Shown: positions 1 through 8,705 of the stretch, piece after piece | How positions within the stretch are numbered: position 1 is the first letter of the stretch | How the letters are laid out: each line of letters opens with the position of its first letter | From: Bradyrhizobium sp. SK17 | GTDB taxonomy: Bacteria; Pseudomonadota; Alphaproteobacteria; Rhizobiales; Xanthobacteraceae | Direction: 5' to 3' | Assembly (NCBI RefSeq): GCF_002831585.1 | Contig: NZ_CP025113.1 | Coordinates: forward strand, 2,418,001-2,482,000 | DNA: 64,000 bases | Position numbers and translations under genes: made by a program | The notes under the pieces: generated by a model | What the model was told of the DNA's origin: nothing | The model's database searches: none | What the model saw: only the letters and a program-made list of their open reading frames with translations

Positions 1-909
1 GGCTCGAACTACATCAACGACTTCCCGAACCGCGGGCGCATGCAGCGCGTCATCGTGCAGGCCGACAAGACCAGCCGCATGAACGCGGACGACATCCTGA
101 ACTACAATGTCAAGAACAGCCGCGGGCAATTGGTGCCGTTCTCGGCCTTCGCCACCATCGAATGGTCGAAGGGGCCGACGCAGATCGCGGGCTTCAACTA
201 TTATCCGGCGGTGCGCATCTCCGGCGAGGCGAAGCCCGGCTTCACCTCGGGTGACGCGATCGCGGAGATGGAGCGGCTTGCCGACAAGCTGCCGCGCGGC
301 TTCGGCTATGAATGGACCGGCCAGTCGTTGCAGGAGAAACTGTCGGGCTCGCAGGCGCCGTTCCTGCTCGCGCTGTCGGTGCTGGTGGTGTTCCTGTTGC
401 TGGCCGCGCTCTATGAGAGCTGGACTATTCCGCTCGCGGTGCTGCTCACCATTCCGCTCGGCATCTTCGGCGCCGTGGTGGCGGCGACGCTGCGCGGACT
501 GTCCAACGACGTGTATTTCACGGTCGGTCTGATCACCATCATCGGTCTGGCCGCGAAGGACGCGATCCTGATCATCGAGTTCGCCAAGGATCTGCGCGCG
601 CAGGGTAAGCCGCTGGTCGAGGCGACGATCGAGGCGTGTAGCTTGCGGTTCCGTCCGATCCTGATGACCGGCCTTGCCTTCGTCTGCGGCGTGCTGCCGA
701 TGGCGATCGCGACCGGCGCCGGCGGTGCCAGCCAGCAGGCGCTCGGCACGTCGGTGATGGGCGGCATGATCGCCGTCGTCATCCTCGCGCTGCTGCTGGT
801 GCCGGTGTTCTTCGTCAGCGTGCAGCGCGTGCTCGCCGGCGATCGCGAGCAGGCGGCGGAGAAGGCCGAGATCTACGGCCCGCCTGCGCCGGCGAGGGGC
901 GGCCACTGA
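1..909 (+). CDS. RND (HAE1/AcrB-type) efflux transporter, C-terminal part, cut by window start
   Basis: The reading frame is open from base 1, so this is the last ~302 residues of a much longer (usually >1000 aa) inner-membrane proton-driven drug exporter. The visible part holds the end of the periplasmic porter domain and then the last transmembrane bundle: hydrophobic segments around FLLALSVLVVFLLLAALYESW, IPLAVLLTIPLGIFGAVVAA, VGLITIIGLAAKDAILIIEFA, PILMTGLAFVCGVLPMAIA and MGGMIAVVILALLLVPVFF. The motif GLAAKDAILIIEFAKDLR and the RFRPILMTGLAF motif are typical of the HAE1 family. The tail is short and charged. A hairpin follows at 917-943. It would work with a periplasmic adaptor and an outer-membrane channel; these are not in the window. 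Substrate cannot be told. Confidence 0.93.
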   Translation, partial: GSNYINDFPNRGRMQRVIVQADKTSRMNADDILNYNVKNSRGQLVPFSAFATIEWSKGPTQIAGFNYYPAVRISGEAKPGFTSGDAIAEMERLADKLPRGFGYEWTGQSLQEKLSGSQAPFLLALSVLVVFLLLAALYESWTIPLAVLLTIPLGIFGAVVAATLRGLSNDVYFTVGLITIIGLAAKDAILIIEFAKDLRAQGKPLVEATIEACSLRFRPILMTGLAFVCGVLPMAIATGAGGASQQALGTSVMGGMIAVVILALLLVPVFFVSVQRVLAGDREQAAEKAEIYGPPAPARGGH

Positions 910-916
910 CATCGGG

Positions 917-950
917 GCCGGTCCTGATTGACTCGGGACCGGCTTGCTTT
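917..950 (+). terminator. probable terminator of the RND gene
   Basis: GCCGGTCC (917-924) pairs with GGACCGGC (936-943) around an 11-nt loop, followed by the T-rich TTGCTTT. It lies 8 nt after the RND stop. The U-tract is imperfect, so strength is uncertain. Confidence 0.6.
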
Positions 951-1046
951 CGGTACATCGTCAATCCAGACTGCATCTCCGGATCGAACGGATTGTCCTT
1001 GGCACGGTGACGGAATGCGCAGGCATCGGCCGATCGAGAGCAGGTG

Positions 1047-2189
1047 ATGCGCCCGACCGATATCGAGATCGCGAATTATCGTTCCATTCGCCGGCTCCTC
1101 TTGCCCATCCATCCGCTGTCGGTGTTCGTCGGCGAGAACGGCGTCGGAAAATCCAATCTCTACAAGTCGATGTCGCTGTTGCGGGACGCGGCGACGGGCC
1201 GGATCACCCATACCATCGCCGACGAGGGCGGATTGAATTCGGTCTCCTGGTCCGGCATGCGCAAGCGGGGCGATGATCCCCGACTGCGGCTGGCCGCCCG
1301 ATTCGACGACATCAGATATTCGATCGAGCTCGGATATCCCGGCCCGGTCGAGGCGGCGTTTGCCGGCGAGCCGATGATCAGGTCCGAGCGGATCGAGATG
1401 ATCAGTGGCAAGCGGAACGTCCTGATGGTCGAGAGGACCAACGCGCTGGTCAGCATCCGCAACGAGAGCGGCGTCTGGGAAAGCCACAAGGATGCGCTGC
1501 TGCCGTCTGAAACCGTGCTGGCCGGCTTCTTCGACGGCAAGAACTCTCCCGAGATCGACCAGATCAGAAACGCGATGCTGGGCTGGCGCTTCTATCACGA
1601 CTTCCGCACCGATCAGGCGTCACCGATCCGGAAACCCTGCCTCGCGGTCACGACGCCGTCGCTGAGTGCCGACGGCAGCGATCTGGCCGCGACGCTGGCG
1701 ACGCTCTATTCCATCCGGCAGGACGCCGCCGAGTTGCAGGCCGCGATCGAGGATGCATTCCCGGACGCGGAGCTCCGCGCCTGGGTGGAAAACGGCCGGT
1801 GCGAGTTCGACCTGCAACTCGCGGACATGCCGCGCCCGTTCAAGGCCCACGAACTATCCGACGGCACGCTGAAATATATCTGCCTGCTCGCCGTGTTCAT
1901 GGGCTACCGGCTGCCCCCGTTCATCGTGCTGAACGAGCCGGAGGCGAGCCTGCATTCATCGCTGCTGGCACCGTTGGCGCGGCTGATCGCCAAGGCCTCG
2001 CGCCGCGCCGACATCTGGATCGTCACCCACTCGGACCATTTGATGGATGCGCTGCGCAGCGAGAGTTCGGTCCCGCTGCGCCGGGTGGTCAAGGTGAAGG
2101 GTGCGACCGCCATCGAAGGCCTGAGCATCGGCGGCGAATTTCGCGACGTCGAGGCCGATGACGACGAATCCGAGGACGACGACGATTAG
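1047..2189 (+). CDS. orphan AAA ATPase (RecF/SMC-like, AAA_15/AAA_21 type)
   Basis: About 380 aa. Walker A is GENGVGKS near residues 29-36, an ABC-type signature-like LSDGTLKYICLLA lies near residue 271, a Walker B-like FIVLNEPEASLH near 290, and an H-loop IWIVTHSDHL shortly after. This order is that of the SMC/RecF-like single-chain ATPases in which the two motifs are separated by a long insert. LNEPE in place of LDEPE is common in this subgroup. The C-terminus is a run of Asp/Glu (about 15 of the last 20). GTG at 1044 is also possible, but ATG at 1047 follows GAGAGCAGG closely. No nuclease, reverse transcriptase or toxin partner lies beside it: left is the RND gene, right a convergent phosphatase. 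Role unknown; related ATPases occur in DNA repair and in defence modules. Confidence 0.8.
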   Translation: MRPTDIEIANYRSIRRLLLPIHPLSVFVGENGVGKSNLYKSMSLLRDAATGRITHTIADEGGLNSVSWSGMRKRGDDPRLRLAARFDDIRYSIELGYPGPVEAAFAGEPMIRSERIEMISGKRNVLMVERTNALVSIRNESGVWESHKDALLPSETVLAGFFDGKNSPEIDQIRNAMLGWRFYHDFRTDQASPIRKPCLAVTTPSLSADGSDLAATLATLYSIRQDAAELQAAIEDAFPDAELRAWVENGRCEFDLQLADMPRPFKAHELSDGTLKYICLLAVFMGYRLPPFIVLNEPEASLHSSLLAPLARLIAKASRRADIWIVTHSDHLMDALRSESSVPLRRVVKVKGATAIEGLSIGGEFRDVEADDDESEDDDD

Positions 2190-2203
2190 ACTGCGCCGCC
2201 GCG

Positions 2204-2998
2204 CTACTGCCCGAGCGGTTTCAGGATCTTGATCAGCTCGCCGTGCACGGTCTCGTTGCCGCAGACGACGTGGCCGGTTTGCAGCGGATCGTCATTGCCC
2301 TGGATGCCCGAGACGGTGCCGCCGGCTTCCCGCACCATCAGCAGCCCGGCCGCAAGGTCCCAGGGTTGCAGATTGCGTTCCCAGAAGCCGTCGAAGCGGC
2401 CGGCGGCGACGAAGGCGAGATCGAGCGAGGCGGCGCCGAAGCGGCGGAAGCCCGCGACCTTGCTTTGCAGCGCTGCCATCTCCTGTAGCGCGAGCTGGTG
2501 GTTGCCGCGGCCGATATGCGGCAGGCCGCAGGCGACCACGCATTCGTTGAGCTGGCGGCGGCCGGCGACGCGCAGCCGCTGGTCGTTGAGGAATGCGCCC
2601 TTGCCGCGCTCGGCGATGTATAGCTCGTCATTGGCGGGGTTGTAGATCACGCCCGCGATCACGGTGTCCTCGCGCAACAACCCGATCGAGATCGCGAATT
2701 GCGGGATGCCGTGCAGGAAATTGGTGGTGCCGTCGAGCGGATCGACGATCCAGGTGTGACTCTTGTCCGAGCCCTCGCGCTTGCCGCCTTCCTCGCCGAG
2801 GAACCCGTAGCCGGGCCGAGCCTTTTCGAGGTCGGTGTAGAGCATCTCCTCGGCGCGCTTGTCGGCGAGCGAGACGAAGTTCGCCGGTCCCTTCAGCGAG
2901 ACCTGGAGATGTTCGATCTCGCCGAGGTCGCGCTTGAGGCTGCGGCCGGCGCGGCGCGCGGCCTTGACCATGACATTGATGAGGGCGGAGTAGAGCAT
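2204..2998 (-). CDS. inositol-1-monophosphatase family phosphatase (SuhB-like)
   Basis: 264 aa, the usual length for the Mg2+/Li+-dependent monophosphatase family. The metal-binding motifs are all present: GEEGG (~70), DPLDGTTNFLHG (~86-97) and WDLAAGLLMVREAGG (~213). Family members hydrolyse myo-inositol phosphates and related sugar phosphates in the cytosol; bacterial SuhB homologues also act on rRNA transcription and processing, so the in vivo substrate is open. The gene ends 14 nt from the convergent AAA gene. It is downstream of the Sel1 gene on the same strand but separated by a palindromic repeat (3062-3166), so it may have its own promoter. The ATG at 2998 starts a typical N-terminus (MLYSALINVMVKAARRAGR). 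Confidence 0.9.
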   Translation of the reverse strand: MLYSALINVMVKAARRAGRSLKRDLGEIEHLQVSLKGPANFVSLADKRAEEMLYTDLEKARPGYGFLGEEGGKREGSDKSHTWIVDPLDGTTNFLHGIPQFAISIGLLREDTVIAGVIYNPANDELYIAERGKGAFLNDQRLRVAGRRQLNECVVACGLPHIGRGNHQLALQEMAALQSKVAGFRRFGAASLDLAFVAAGRFDGFWERNLQPWDLAAGLLMVREAGGTVSGIQGNDDPLQTGHVVCGNETVHGELIKILKPLGQ

Positions 2999-3061
2999 GA
3001 TGAGAACGCTTGTGACCGAGAGATTGTGAATGTCGATAAGGCGGCGGGCGCAAATCTCAGC

Positions 3062-3166
3062 CCGTCATCCTGAGGAGCGCGAAGCGCGTCTCGAAGGATC
3101 GACGGCCCGGTCCGGGGCCGTGCATCCTTCGAGGCTCGCTCCGCTCGCACCTCAGGATGACGGGCG
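3062..3166. repeat. palindromic intergenic repeat, family B, copy 1
   Basis: Begins CGTCATCCTGAGGAGCGCG and ends CACCTCAGGATGACGGG, so the outer arms are inverted; an inner pair is CTCGAAGGAT / ATCCTTCGAG. A second copy in the same family lies at 41093-41168. It sits between the phosphatase and Sel1 genes. Confidence 0.8.
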
Positions 3167-3235
3167 AAAAGAGAACGGAACGCGGCCACCTAGGCTTCGA
3201 ACTGGGTGCCCTCTGGAAGTGGCGCCGTCAAGGCG

Positions 3236-4315
3236 TCATTTGACGTTGTTTCCGATCCATTTGCGCGCGGCTGCCTCGCCCTTGGCGCGGTCCTCGGGGG
3301 TCATATCGGCGAGGATGTCGTCGAGCTCGGGGTCGCCCTTGCCGGCGGTCTTGGCGACGGTGTGCCATTTCAGCGCCTCGACCTTGTCGACCGGAGCGCC
3401 GGCGCCGGTCGCCAGCACGTGGGCGAGGCGGTTTTGCGCGATCGGGCTGTTCTGCCGGGCGGCCTTGCGCAGCAGCGCGATCGCCGCCGGGACGTTGCGC
3501 GGGGTTCCGGAGCCGTTGTAGAGCGCGATGGCATACTCGACTTCGGCATCGACATTGTCGGCCAGCGAGGCCGCCTGTAGCAGCCGCGCCGCCTTTTCGA
3601 GGTCCTTCGGCACGCCGGTGCCTTCCTTGTAAAAGGTCGCGAGCGCGTATTGCGCCTCGGGGCTGCCGGCGTCCGCGGCCATCCGCAGCAACTCGGCGGA
3701 GCGCTTGAGATCCTGCGGCAGGGTCTGGCCGTCGAGATAGAGCAGCGCCAGATTATAGGCCGCTTTGGGCTCGCCGAGCTTGGCGGCCGAGGCCAAAAGC
3801 TTGACCGCGGCATCCTTGTCCACCGTGCCGCCGCGGCCGGCGATCTTCATCATGGCCAGCGCGAACATCGCCTCGCGGTCGCCGGCATCGGAGGCGCGCT
3901 TGTACCAGTCGTCGGCCTTGGCATAGTCGCGCTTGACGCCGAGCCCGTTGGCATAGAGCTCGCCCAGCATCGTCATGGCCTTGGCATCGTTGTTCTGCGC
4001 GCGCACCGTCGCGAGGTCGAATGCGGTCTTGTACATGCCGCGCTGATAGGCGCCGTAGACGAGGTCGACATTGGGATCGTCCGGGGTCGGCGACGGCGTC
4101 GGAGTGGGGGTCGCCGATGCGCCGGGCTTCGGCGTCGCGGCAGGCTTCGGCGTGGGCTTCTTCGCGACCGGCGAATGCACTTTCGGCTTCGGCTTTTCCT
4201 CCTTCTTCGCAGGCGGCGGCGTCTGCGCCGGCGGCGTGATCGAAAGCTGCGCGGCCGCGCCGCTCGCCAGCATCATGCAGCCGAGCGCAACACCTATCGG
4301 ACGCAGGCATTTCAT
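3236..4315 (-). CDS. secreted Sel1-repeat (TPR-like) protein
   Basis: 359 aa from the ATG at 4315. The N-terminus MKCLRPIGVALGCMMLASGAAAQ is a signal peptide. Residues ~25-90 form a Pro/Lys/Thr-rich low-complexity linker (PPPAKKEEKPKPKV..., PTPTPTPSPTP). From ~95 on there are about seven 36-residue Sel1 repeats, seen as A...LG.LY..G.GV..D...A..W...A repeated with G-x-G turns. Sel1 proteins act as protein-protein scaffolds, often in the envelope. The start lies 7 nt after the ThiE-like stop, so it is probably co-transcribed with the glycolytic block. An upstream Met at 4360 would overlap the ThiE-like gene and would put a basic stretch before the signal peptide, so it was rejected. Confidence 0.85.
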   Translation of the reverse strand: MKCLRPIGVALGCMMLASGAAAQLSITPPAQTPPPAKKEEKPKPKVHSPVAKKPTPKPAATPKPGASATPTPTPSPTPDDPNVDLVYGAYQRGMYKTAFDLATVRAQNNDAKAMTMLGELYANGLGVKRDYAKADDWYKRASDAGDREAMFALAMMKIAGRGGTVDKDAAVKLLASAAKLGEPKAAYNLALLYLDGQTLPQDLKRSAELLRMAADAGSPEAQYALATFYKEGTGVPKDLEKAARLLQAASLADNVDAEVEYAIALYNGSGTPRNVPAAIALLRKAARQNSPIAQNRLAHVLATGAGAPVDKVEALKWHTVAKTAGKGDPELDDILADMTPEDRAKGEAAARKWIGNNVK

Positions 4316-4322
4316 TCCGGCG

Positions 4323-5000
4323 TCATCCCTCGGCCTTGGCCGTTCCGAACGTGCCGGCATGCGCCCGCGCGATCGCCTCGCCGATCTCGACGAGGGCGGC
4401 CTTCGCGCCGCGCGGATCGGACCAGACGATCTCGCCGACCAGCACGAAATCGGCGCCGGCGGCCGCGAATGCCTCGGCCTCCTCGCGCGAGGTCGCGAAC
4501 CCGACGCACGGCGGCTCGAACAATTCGTCCCACCATTCCAGCCGCTCGGCGATCGCCTCAGGCGAAGGCCGCTGCCCCTTGGCGTCGGGCTCGCCGAACA
4601 GCACGTAGTCGGCGCCGGCTTCGCCCGCGGCCATCGAATCGTGGCGCGTCGCGAGCCCGCCGACGCCGACGATGCGGTCGGGCTTCAGCGAGGGCATTGC
4701 CTCATCCATCGCGGCAATGCCGCCCAGATGCGCACCATCGGCGCCGGCGCGGGCCACGATGTCAGGATGGCCGTCGATCAGCAGCGCCGCGCCGGCGCTC
4801 TGGATCGCAGGCGCCAGCGCCTTGACAGTGGAGATCATGCTGCGCGGGTCGCTCTCGCGCAGCCGCACCAGAACCGCCGCGACGTCGGCCGCGGCGAGCA
4901 ATTCGGGCAGCGCGGCCGCGAGCTGCGCCGGCTCGTCGACCGGCGGCGTCGCCAGATAGAGACGCGGCGCCGGCCGCGGTGGAACGGGCTTGGTGGCCAA
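4323..5000 (-). CDS. thiamine-phosphate synthase (ThiE)-like protein, divergent
   Basis: 225 aa, a TIM-barrel protein with ThiE/TenI-like features: LLIDGHPDIVARAGADGAHLGG (corresponding to the D..D.A...GADGVHLGQ region), VGVGGLATRHDSMAAGEAGADYVLFGEP (the strand carrying the phosphate-binding Gly) and a C-terminal GADFVLVGEIVW. Classical ThiE joins HMP-PP and thiazole phosphate. Several pyrophosphate-binding residues look altered, so activity is uncertain and a TenI-like or other role is possible. The start is TTG at 5000, immediately after the stop of the class I aldolase (5001-5003); no ATG exists near the expected N-terminus. That coupling suggests translation depends on the aldolase. Confidence 0.72.
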   Translation of the reverse strand: MATKPVPPRPAPRLYLATPPVDEPAQLAAALPELLAAADVAAVLVRLRESDPRSMISTVKALAPAIQSAGAALLIDGHPDIVARAGADGAHLGGIAAMDEAMPSLKPDRIVGVGGLATRHDSMAAGEAGADYVLFGEPDAKGQRPSPEAIAERLEWWDELFEPPCVGFATSREEAEAFAAAGADFVLVGEIVWSDPRGAKAALVEIGEAIARAHAGTFGTAKAEG

Positions 5001-6041
5001 CTATGCCGCCTGTTTTTCGAGGCCGGCTTCCCAATTGCCGGTGCTGGCCAGCCCGTTCATCCGGGCGCGATGCGAGAAGGCGCGCTGGCCGGCGGGGACA
5101 TTGTCGGGCTTGCCGGACCACGCCTGCTGCGGCGCGGCCTGTAGCGCGCGGCCATAGGAGAAGGTCAGCTTCCACGGCAGATGGCCGATCTTGTTCATGG
5201 CGTCGAGATGCGCGGTCGCTTCCTCGTCGCTCTGCCCGCCGGAGAGGAAGGCGATGCCGGGCACTGCGGCCGGCACGCAGCTCTTGAGCAGGCGGATGGT
5301 CTTCTCGGCGACTTCCTGCACCGGCGCCTGCTTGGGGCATTTCTTGCCGGAAATCGCCATGTTCGGCTTCAGGATCATGCCTTCGAGCGCGACCCGCTGC
5401 ACCCGCAATTCCTGGAAGGTGCGGTTCAGCACCCGCTGCGTCACCTCATAGCAGCGGTCGATGTCGTGATCGCCGTCCATCAGCACTTCCGGCTCGACGA
5501 TCGGTACGATCTGCGCGGCCTGGCACAGCGCGGCGTAGCGCGCCAGCGCGTGGGCATTGACGCGGATCGCGGTCATGGTGGGAATGCCGCGGCTGCCGGC
5601 GCCGGATCCGATATCGATCACCGCGCGCCATTTCGCAAAGCGCGCTCCGCGGTCGTAATATTTCTTCAGCCGCTCGGCGAGCTTGTCGAGGCCGACAGTG
5701 ACGAGTTCGCCGGGGCAGTTCGGCAGCGCCTGGGTGCCTTCGTCGACCTTGATGCCGGGGATCGCGCCTGCCTGCTCGATCAGCTTGACCAGCGGCGTGC
5801 CGTCCTTGGCGTTTTGCCAGATCGTCTCGTCGTAGAGGATGACGCCGGAGATGTACTTGCTCATCGCCTCCTGCGAGCGGAACAACATCTCGCGATAGTC
5901 GCGGCGATTGTCCTCGGTCGAATCGACCTTGATGGCGTCGAACCGCTTCTTGATGGTGCCGGAGGATTCGTCGGCGGCGAGAAGGCCCTTGCCCGGGGTA
6001 ACCATGGCAAGTGCAACTTTGTTGAGGTCAGCGAGGTTCAT
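5001..6041 (-). CDS. class I fructose-bisphosphate aldolase
   Basis: 346 aa. Full-length class I (Schiff-base) aldolase: GLLAADESSGTIKKRFD near residue 16, the R..Y/F..MLF region, the catalytic lysine in EGMILKPNM near residue 220, and AFLSGGQSDEEATAHLDAMN near 265. It cleaves fructose-1,6-bisphosphate to DHAP and glyceraldehyde-3-phosphate in the cytosol without metal. The ATG at 6041 is preceded by GGAGG (spacing about 11); an upstream Met at 6080 adds a non-family basic leader. A class II enzyme for the same reaction lies just upstream, so one operon region carries two unrelated aldolases. Confidence 0.95.
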   Translation of the reverse strand: MNLADLNKVALAMVTPGKGLLAADESSGTIKKRFDAIKVDSTEDNRRDYREMLFRSQEAMSKYISGVILYDETIWQNAKDGTPLVKLIEQAGAIPGIKVDEGTQALPNCPGELVTVGLDKLAERLKKYYDRGARFAKWRAVIDIGSGAGSRGIPTMTAIRVNAHALARYAALCQAAQIVPIVEPEVLMDGDHDIDRCYEVTQRVLNRTFQELRVQRVALEGMILKPNMAISGKKCPKQAPVQEVAEKTIRLLKSCVPAAVPGIAFLSGGQSDEEATAHLDAMNKIGHLPWKLTFSYGRALQAAPQQAWSGKPDNVPAGQRAFSHRARMNGLASTGNWEAGLEKQAA

Positions 6042-6220
6042 TGGGGAACGTCCTCCAGAGCCATTGCCTTTGCGAGCCAAAATAGGCGGTTCTCGGGCAA
6101 TTGCCTAGAAAACGTTCGTCGCGGCAGGTGTTTGTCGCAGCCGGCGATCAAGCCCCGGGACACCGTTTCCAACTGCGTCAGAACCGGTGTCCCGCCTTAA
6201 TGATTGAGGGCGATCCGTTG

Positions 6221-7288
6221 TCAGGCGACCTTGGGATCGAGCTCGCCCTTGGCGTAGCGCTTGGCCATTTCGGCCGTGGTCAGGACCTTCTTGATCTTGC
6301 TGGCCTGGCCCGCGGTGTTGAACTCCTGCAGGCGCTGCTTGCACAGCTTGGTCATCGCTTCCATCGCGGGCTTCAGGTATTTGCGCGGATCGAACTCTTC
6401 CGGGTTGTCCTTCAGCACCTTGCGGATCTGGCCGGTCATCGCCATCCGGTTGTCGGTGTCGATGTTGATCTTGCGTACGCCGTTCTTGATGCCGCGCTGG
6501 ATCTCGGCGACCGGCACGCCCCAGGTCGGCTTCATCTTGCCGCCATTGGCGTTGATGATCTCCTGCAACTCCTGCGGCACCGACGAGGAGCCGTGCATCA
6601 CGAGATGCGTGTTCGGCAGCTTGCGGTGGATCTCCTCGATCACGTTCATGGCGAGGATGTCGCCGTCGGGCTTGCGGGTGAATTTGTAGGCACCGTGCGA
6701 GGTGCCCATCGCGATCGCCAGCGCGTCGACCTTGGTCTCCTTGACGAACTTCACGGCTTCGTCCGGATTGGTCAGCAACTGGTCATGCGACAGCTTGCCC
6801 TCGGCGCCGTGGCCGTCTTCCTTGTCGCCCATGCCGGTCTCGAGCGAGCCGAGCACGCCGAGCTCGCCTTCCACCGAGATGCCGCCGAGATGGGCCATGC
6901 CGGTCACGGTCCTGGTGACGCCGACATTGTAGTCCCAGTCGCCGGGGGTCTTGCCGTCGGCCTTCAGCGAGCCGTCCATCATGACCGAGGTGAAGCCGGC
7001 CTGGATCGCGGTCATGCAGGTGGCGGGCTCGTTGCCGTGGTCGAGATGCACGCAAACCGGGATCTGCGGGTAGATCTCGGTGACGGCGTCCATCATGTGC
7101 TTGAGCATGACGTCGTTGGCGTAGGAGCGCGCGCCGCGCGAGGCCTGGATGATGACCGGGGCGTCGACCTCGGAGGCGGCGGCCATGATCGACAGCGCCT
7201 GCTCCATGTTGTTGATGTTGAAGGCGGGTACGCCGTAATCGTGCTCGGCCGCGTGATCGAGCAGTTGCCGCAACGTTATGCGAGCCAT
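6221..7288 (-). CDS. fba: class II fructose-bisphosphate aldolase (CbbA/Fba type)
   Basis: 355 aa. Zn-dependent aldolase: N-terminus [21 protein letters not shown], zinc and substrate motifs [19 protein letters not shown] (His ~86), [16 protein letters not shown] (His ~210) and [10 protein letters not shown] (His ~247). It makes or cleaves fructose-1,6-bisphosphate in glycolysis, gluconeogenesis and the Calvin cycle; this long subtype is the one often found in cbb operons. Downstream of pgk on the same strand (gap 41 nt). The intergenic region to the class I gene (6042-6220) has no clear terminator. Confidence 0.95.
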   Translation of the reverse strand: MARITLRQLLDHAAEHDYGVPAFNINNMEQALSIMAAASEVDAPVIIQASRGARSYANDVMLKHMMDAVTEIYPQIPVCVHLDHGNEPATCMTAIQAGFTSVMMDGSLKADGKTPGDWDYNVGVTRTVTGMAHLGGISVEGELGVLGSLETGMGDKEDGHGAEGKLSHDQLLTNPDEAVKFVKETKVDALAIAMGTSHGAYKFTRKPDGDILAMNVIEEIHRKLPNTHLVMHGSSSVPQELQEIINANGGKMKPTWGVPVAEIQRGIKNGVRKINIDTDNRMAMTGQIRKVLKDNPEEFDPRKYLKPAMEAMTKLCKQRLQEFNTAGQASKIKKVLTTAEMAKRYAKGELDPKVA

Positions 7289-7329
7289 TCCATTTTCTCC
7301 CTGTAGTACGTGTTCGGATTCGAACTAAA

Positions 7330-8523
7330 TCAACGGTTTTTCAAAACTTCGACGCCCGGCAGCGGCTTACCTTCCATCCATTCAAGAAACGCGCCGCCCG
7401 CGGTCGAGACGTAGGAAAAGTCACCCGCCACGCCCGCCTGGTTCAGCGCCGCGACGGTGTCGCCGCCGCCGGCGACCGAAACCAGCTTCCTGGCCTTGGT
7501 ACGCTCGGCGGCATGCTTGGCCGACACCACGGTGCCGCGGTCGAACGGCGTCAATTCGAAGGCGCCGAGCGGCCCGTTCCAGACCAGCGTCGCCGCGTCG
7601 TCGATCGCGGAATGGATCCGCGCGATCGATTGCGGGCCGACGTCGAGGATCATGCCGTCGGCCGGGATCGCGTCGAGGCCGTAGGCATGCGACGGCGCGT
7701 TGGCGGCGAACTGGCTGGCGACCACGGCGTCGACCGGAAGGATGATCGCGCAATTCGCCGCGTTGGCCTTCTCCATGATCCGCAGCGCGGTCGCGGCGAG
7801 GTCCTTCTCGGCGAGCGACTTGCCGACCGGAATGCCCTGCGCGTGCAGGAAGGTGTTGGCCATGCCGCCGCCGATCACCAGCGCGTCGACCTTGGTCACG
7901 AGGTTTTCCAGCAGGTCGATCTTGGTCGAGACCTTGGCGCCGCCGATGATCGCGATGACAGGTTTGGTCGGCGCTTCCAGCGCCTTGCCGAGCGCGTCGA
8001 GCTCGGCCTGCATGGTGCGGCCGGCATAGGCCGGCAGCTTGTGGCCGAGGCCTTCGGTCGAGGCGTGGGCGCGATGCGCGGCGGAGAAGGCGTCGTTGAC
8101 CCAGATGTCGCCGAGCTTTGCCAGCTCTGCGACGAATCCGGCGTCGTTCTTTTCCTCTTCCTTGTGGAAGCGGGTGTTCTCGAGGCAGAGGATGTCGCCA
8201 TCCTTGAGCGCCGCGACCGCATTGGCCGCGGCCTCTCCGATGCAATCCTCGGCGAAGGCCACCGGGCGCTTGATGACCTTCGACAGCGCTTCGGCGACCG
8301 GCTTCAGCGAGTCCTTGGCATCGCGGCCCTTGGGCCGGCCGAAATGGGCGAGCAGGATCACCTTGCCGCCCTTGTCGGAAATCTCGGTGATGGTGGGGGC
8401 AACGCGCTCGAGCCGGGTAGCGTCGGTGACGCGGCCGCCCTCCATGGGGACGTTGAGGTCGACGCGCAGCAGCACGCGCTTGCCCTTCACGTTGACGTCG
8501 TCGAGGGTGCGGAATCTGGCCAT
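7330..8523 (-). CDS. pgk: phosphoglycerate kinase
   Basis: 397 aa, standard length. N-terminal substrate-binding motif [20 protein letters not shown], the HFGRPKG loop, the hinge region, [15 protein letters not shown], and the nucleotide-binding C-terminal domain ending in [13 protein letters not shown] and [14 protein letters not shown]. Converts 1,3-bisphosphoglycerate + ADP to 3-phosphoglycerate + ATP, reversible. Sits between gap and the class II aldolase, a common glycolytic/Calvin arrangement in alphaproteobacteria. Confidence 0.97.
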   Translation of the reverse strand: MARFRTLDDVNVKGKRVLLRVDLNVPMEGGRVTDATRLERVAPTITEISDKGGKVILLAHFGRPKGRDAKDSLKPVAEALSKVIKRPVAFAEDCIGEAAANAVAALKDGDILCLENTRFHKEEEKNDAGFVAELAKLGDIWVNDAFSAAHRAHASTEGLGHKLPAYAGRTMQAELDALGKALEAPTKPVIAIIGGAKVSTKIDLLENLVTKVDALVIGGGMANTFLHAQGIPVGKSLAEKDLAATALRIMEKANAANCAIILPVDAVVASQFAANAPSHAYGLDAIPADGMILDVGPQSIARIHSAIDDAATLVWNGPLGAFELTPFDRGTVVSAKHAAERTKARKLVSVAGGGDTVAALNQAGVAGDFSYVSTAGGAFLEWMEGKPLPGVEVLKNR

Positions 8524-8549
8524 GTCTGATCACTCGCTGACTTGCGGCA

Positions 8550-8684
8550 CTACGGCGGATCGCGCTGGGGCGGGTCGCCTTCCTGCCGGGACGTAACCTT
8601 CATGCCCTGGCGGATGCCGTACGCGATCAAGCCGAGAAGCAAGATCGCGCCGGGAATTCCGATCCAGGGTGGAAGCGTCGACAC
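8550..8684 (-). CDS. putative 44-aa single-span membrane protein between gap and pgk
   Basis: A short frame (GTG at 8684, stop TAG at 8550-8552) fills most of the 182-nt gap between gap and pgk. It begins VSTLPPWIGIPGAILLLGL and continues IAYGIRQGMKVTSRQ: one hydrophobic helix (about residues 8-24), then a positive juxtamembrane stretch and a Pro/Asp-rich tail, a credible tiny inner-membrane protein. It is in the same frame as gap, starting 8 codons after the gap stop, so a readthrough C-terminal extension of GapA is a formal alternative. No good ribosome site precedes the GTG. I know of no assigned function. Confidence 0.4.
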   Translation of the reverse strand: MSTLPPWIGIPGAILLLGLIAYGIRQGMKVTSRQEGDPPQRDPP

Positions 8685-8705
8685 CTGGTTAAGAGCAGTC
8701 TGGGC

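Noticed and set aside
3650..4825. 391-residue frame on the plus strand across the Sel1 and ThiE-like genes
   Set aside because: Arg/Gly-rich shadow typical of high-GC DNA; the minus strand carries clear families, no domain on this strand.
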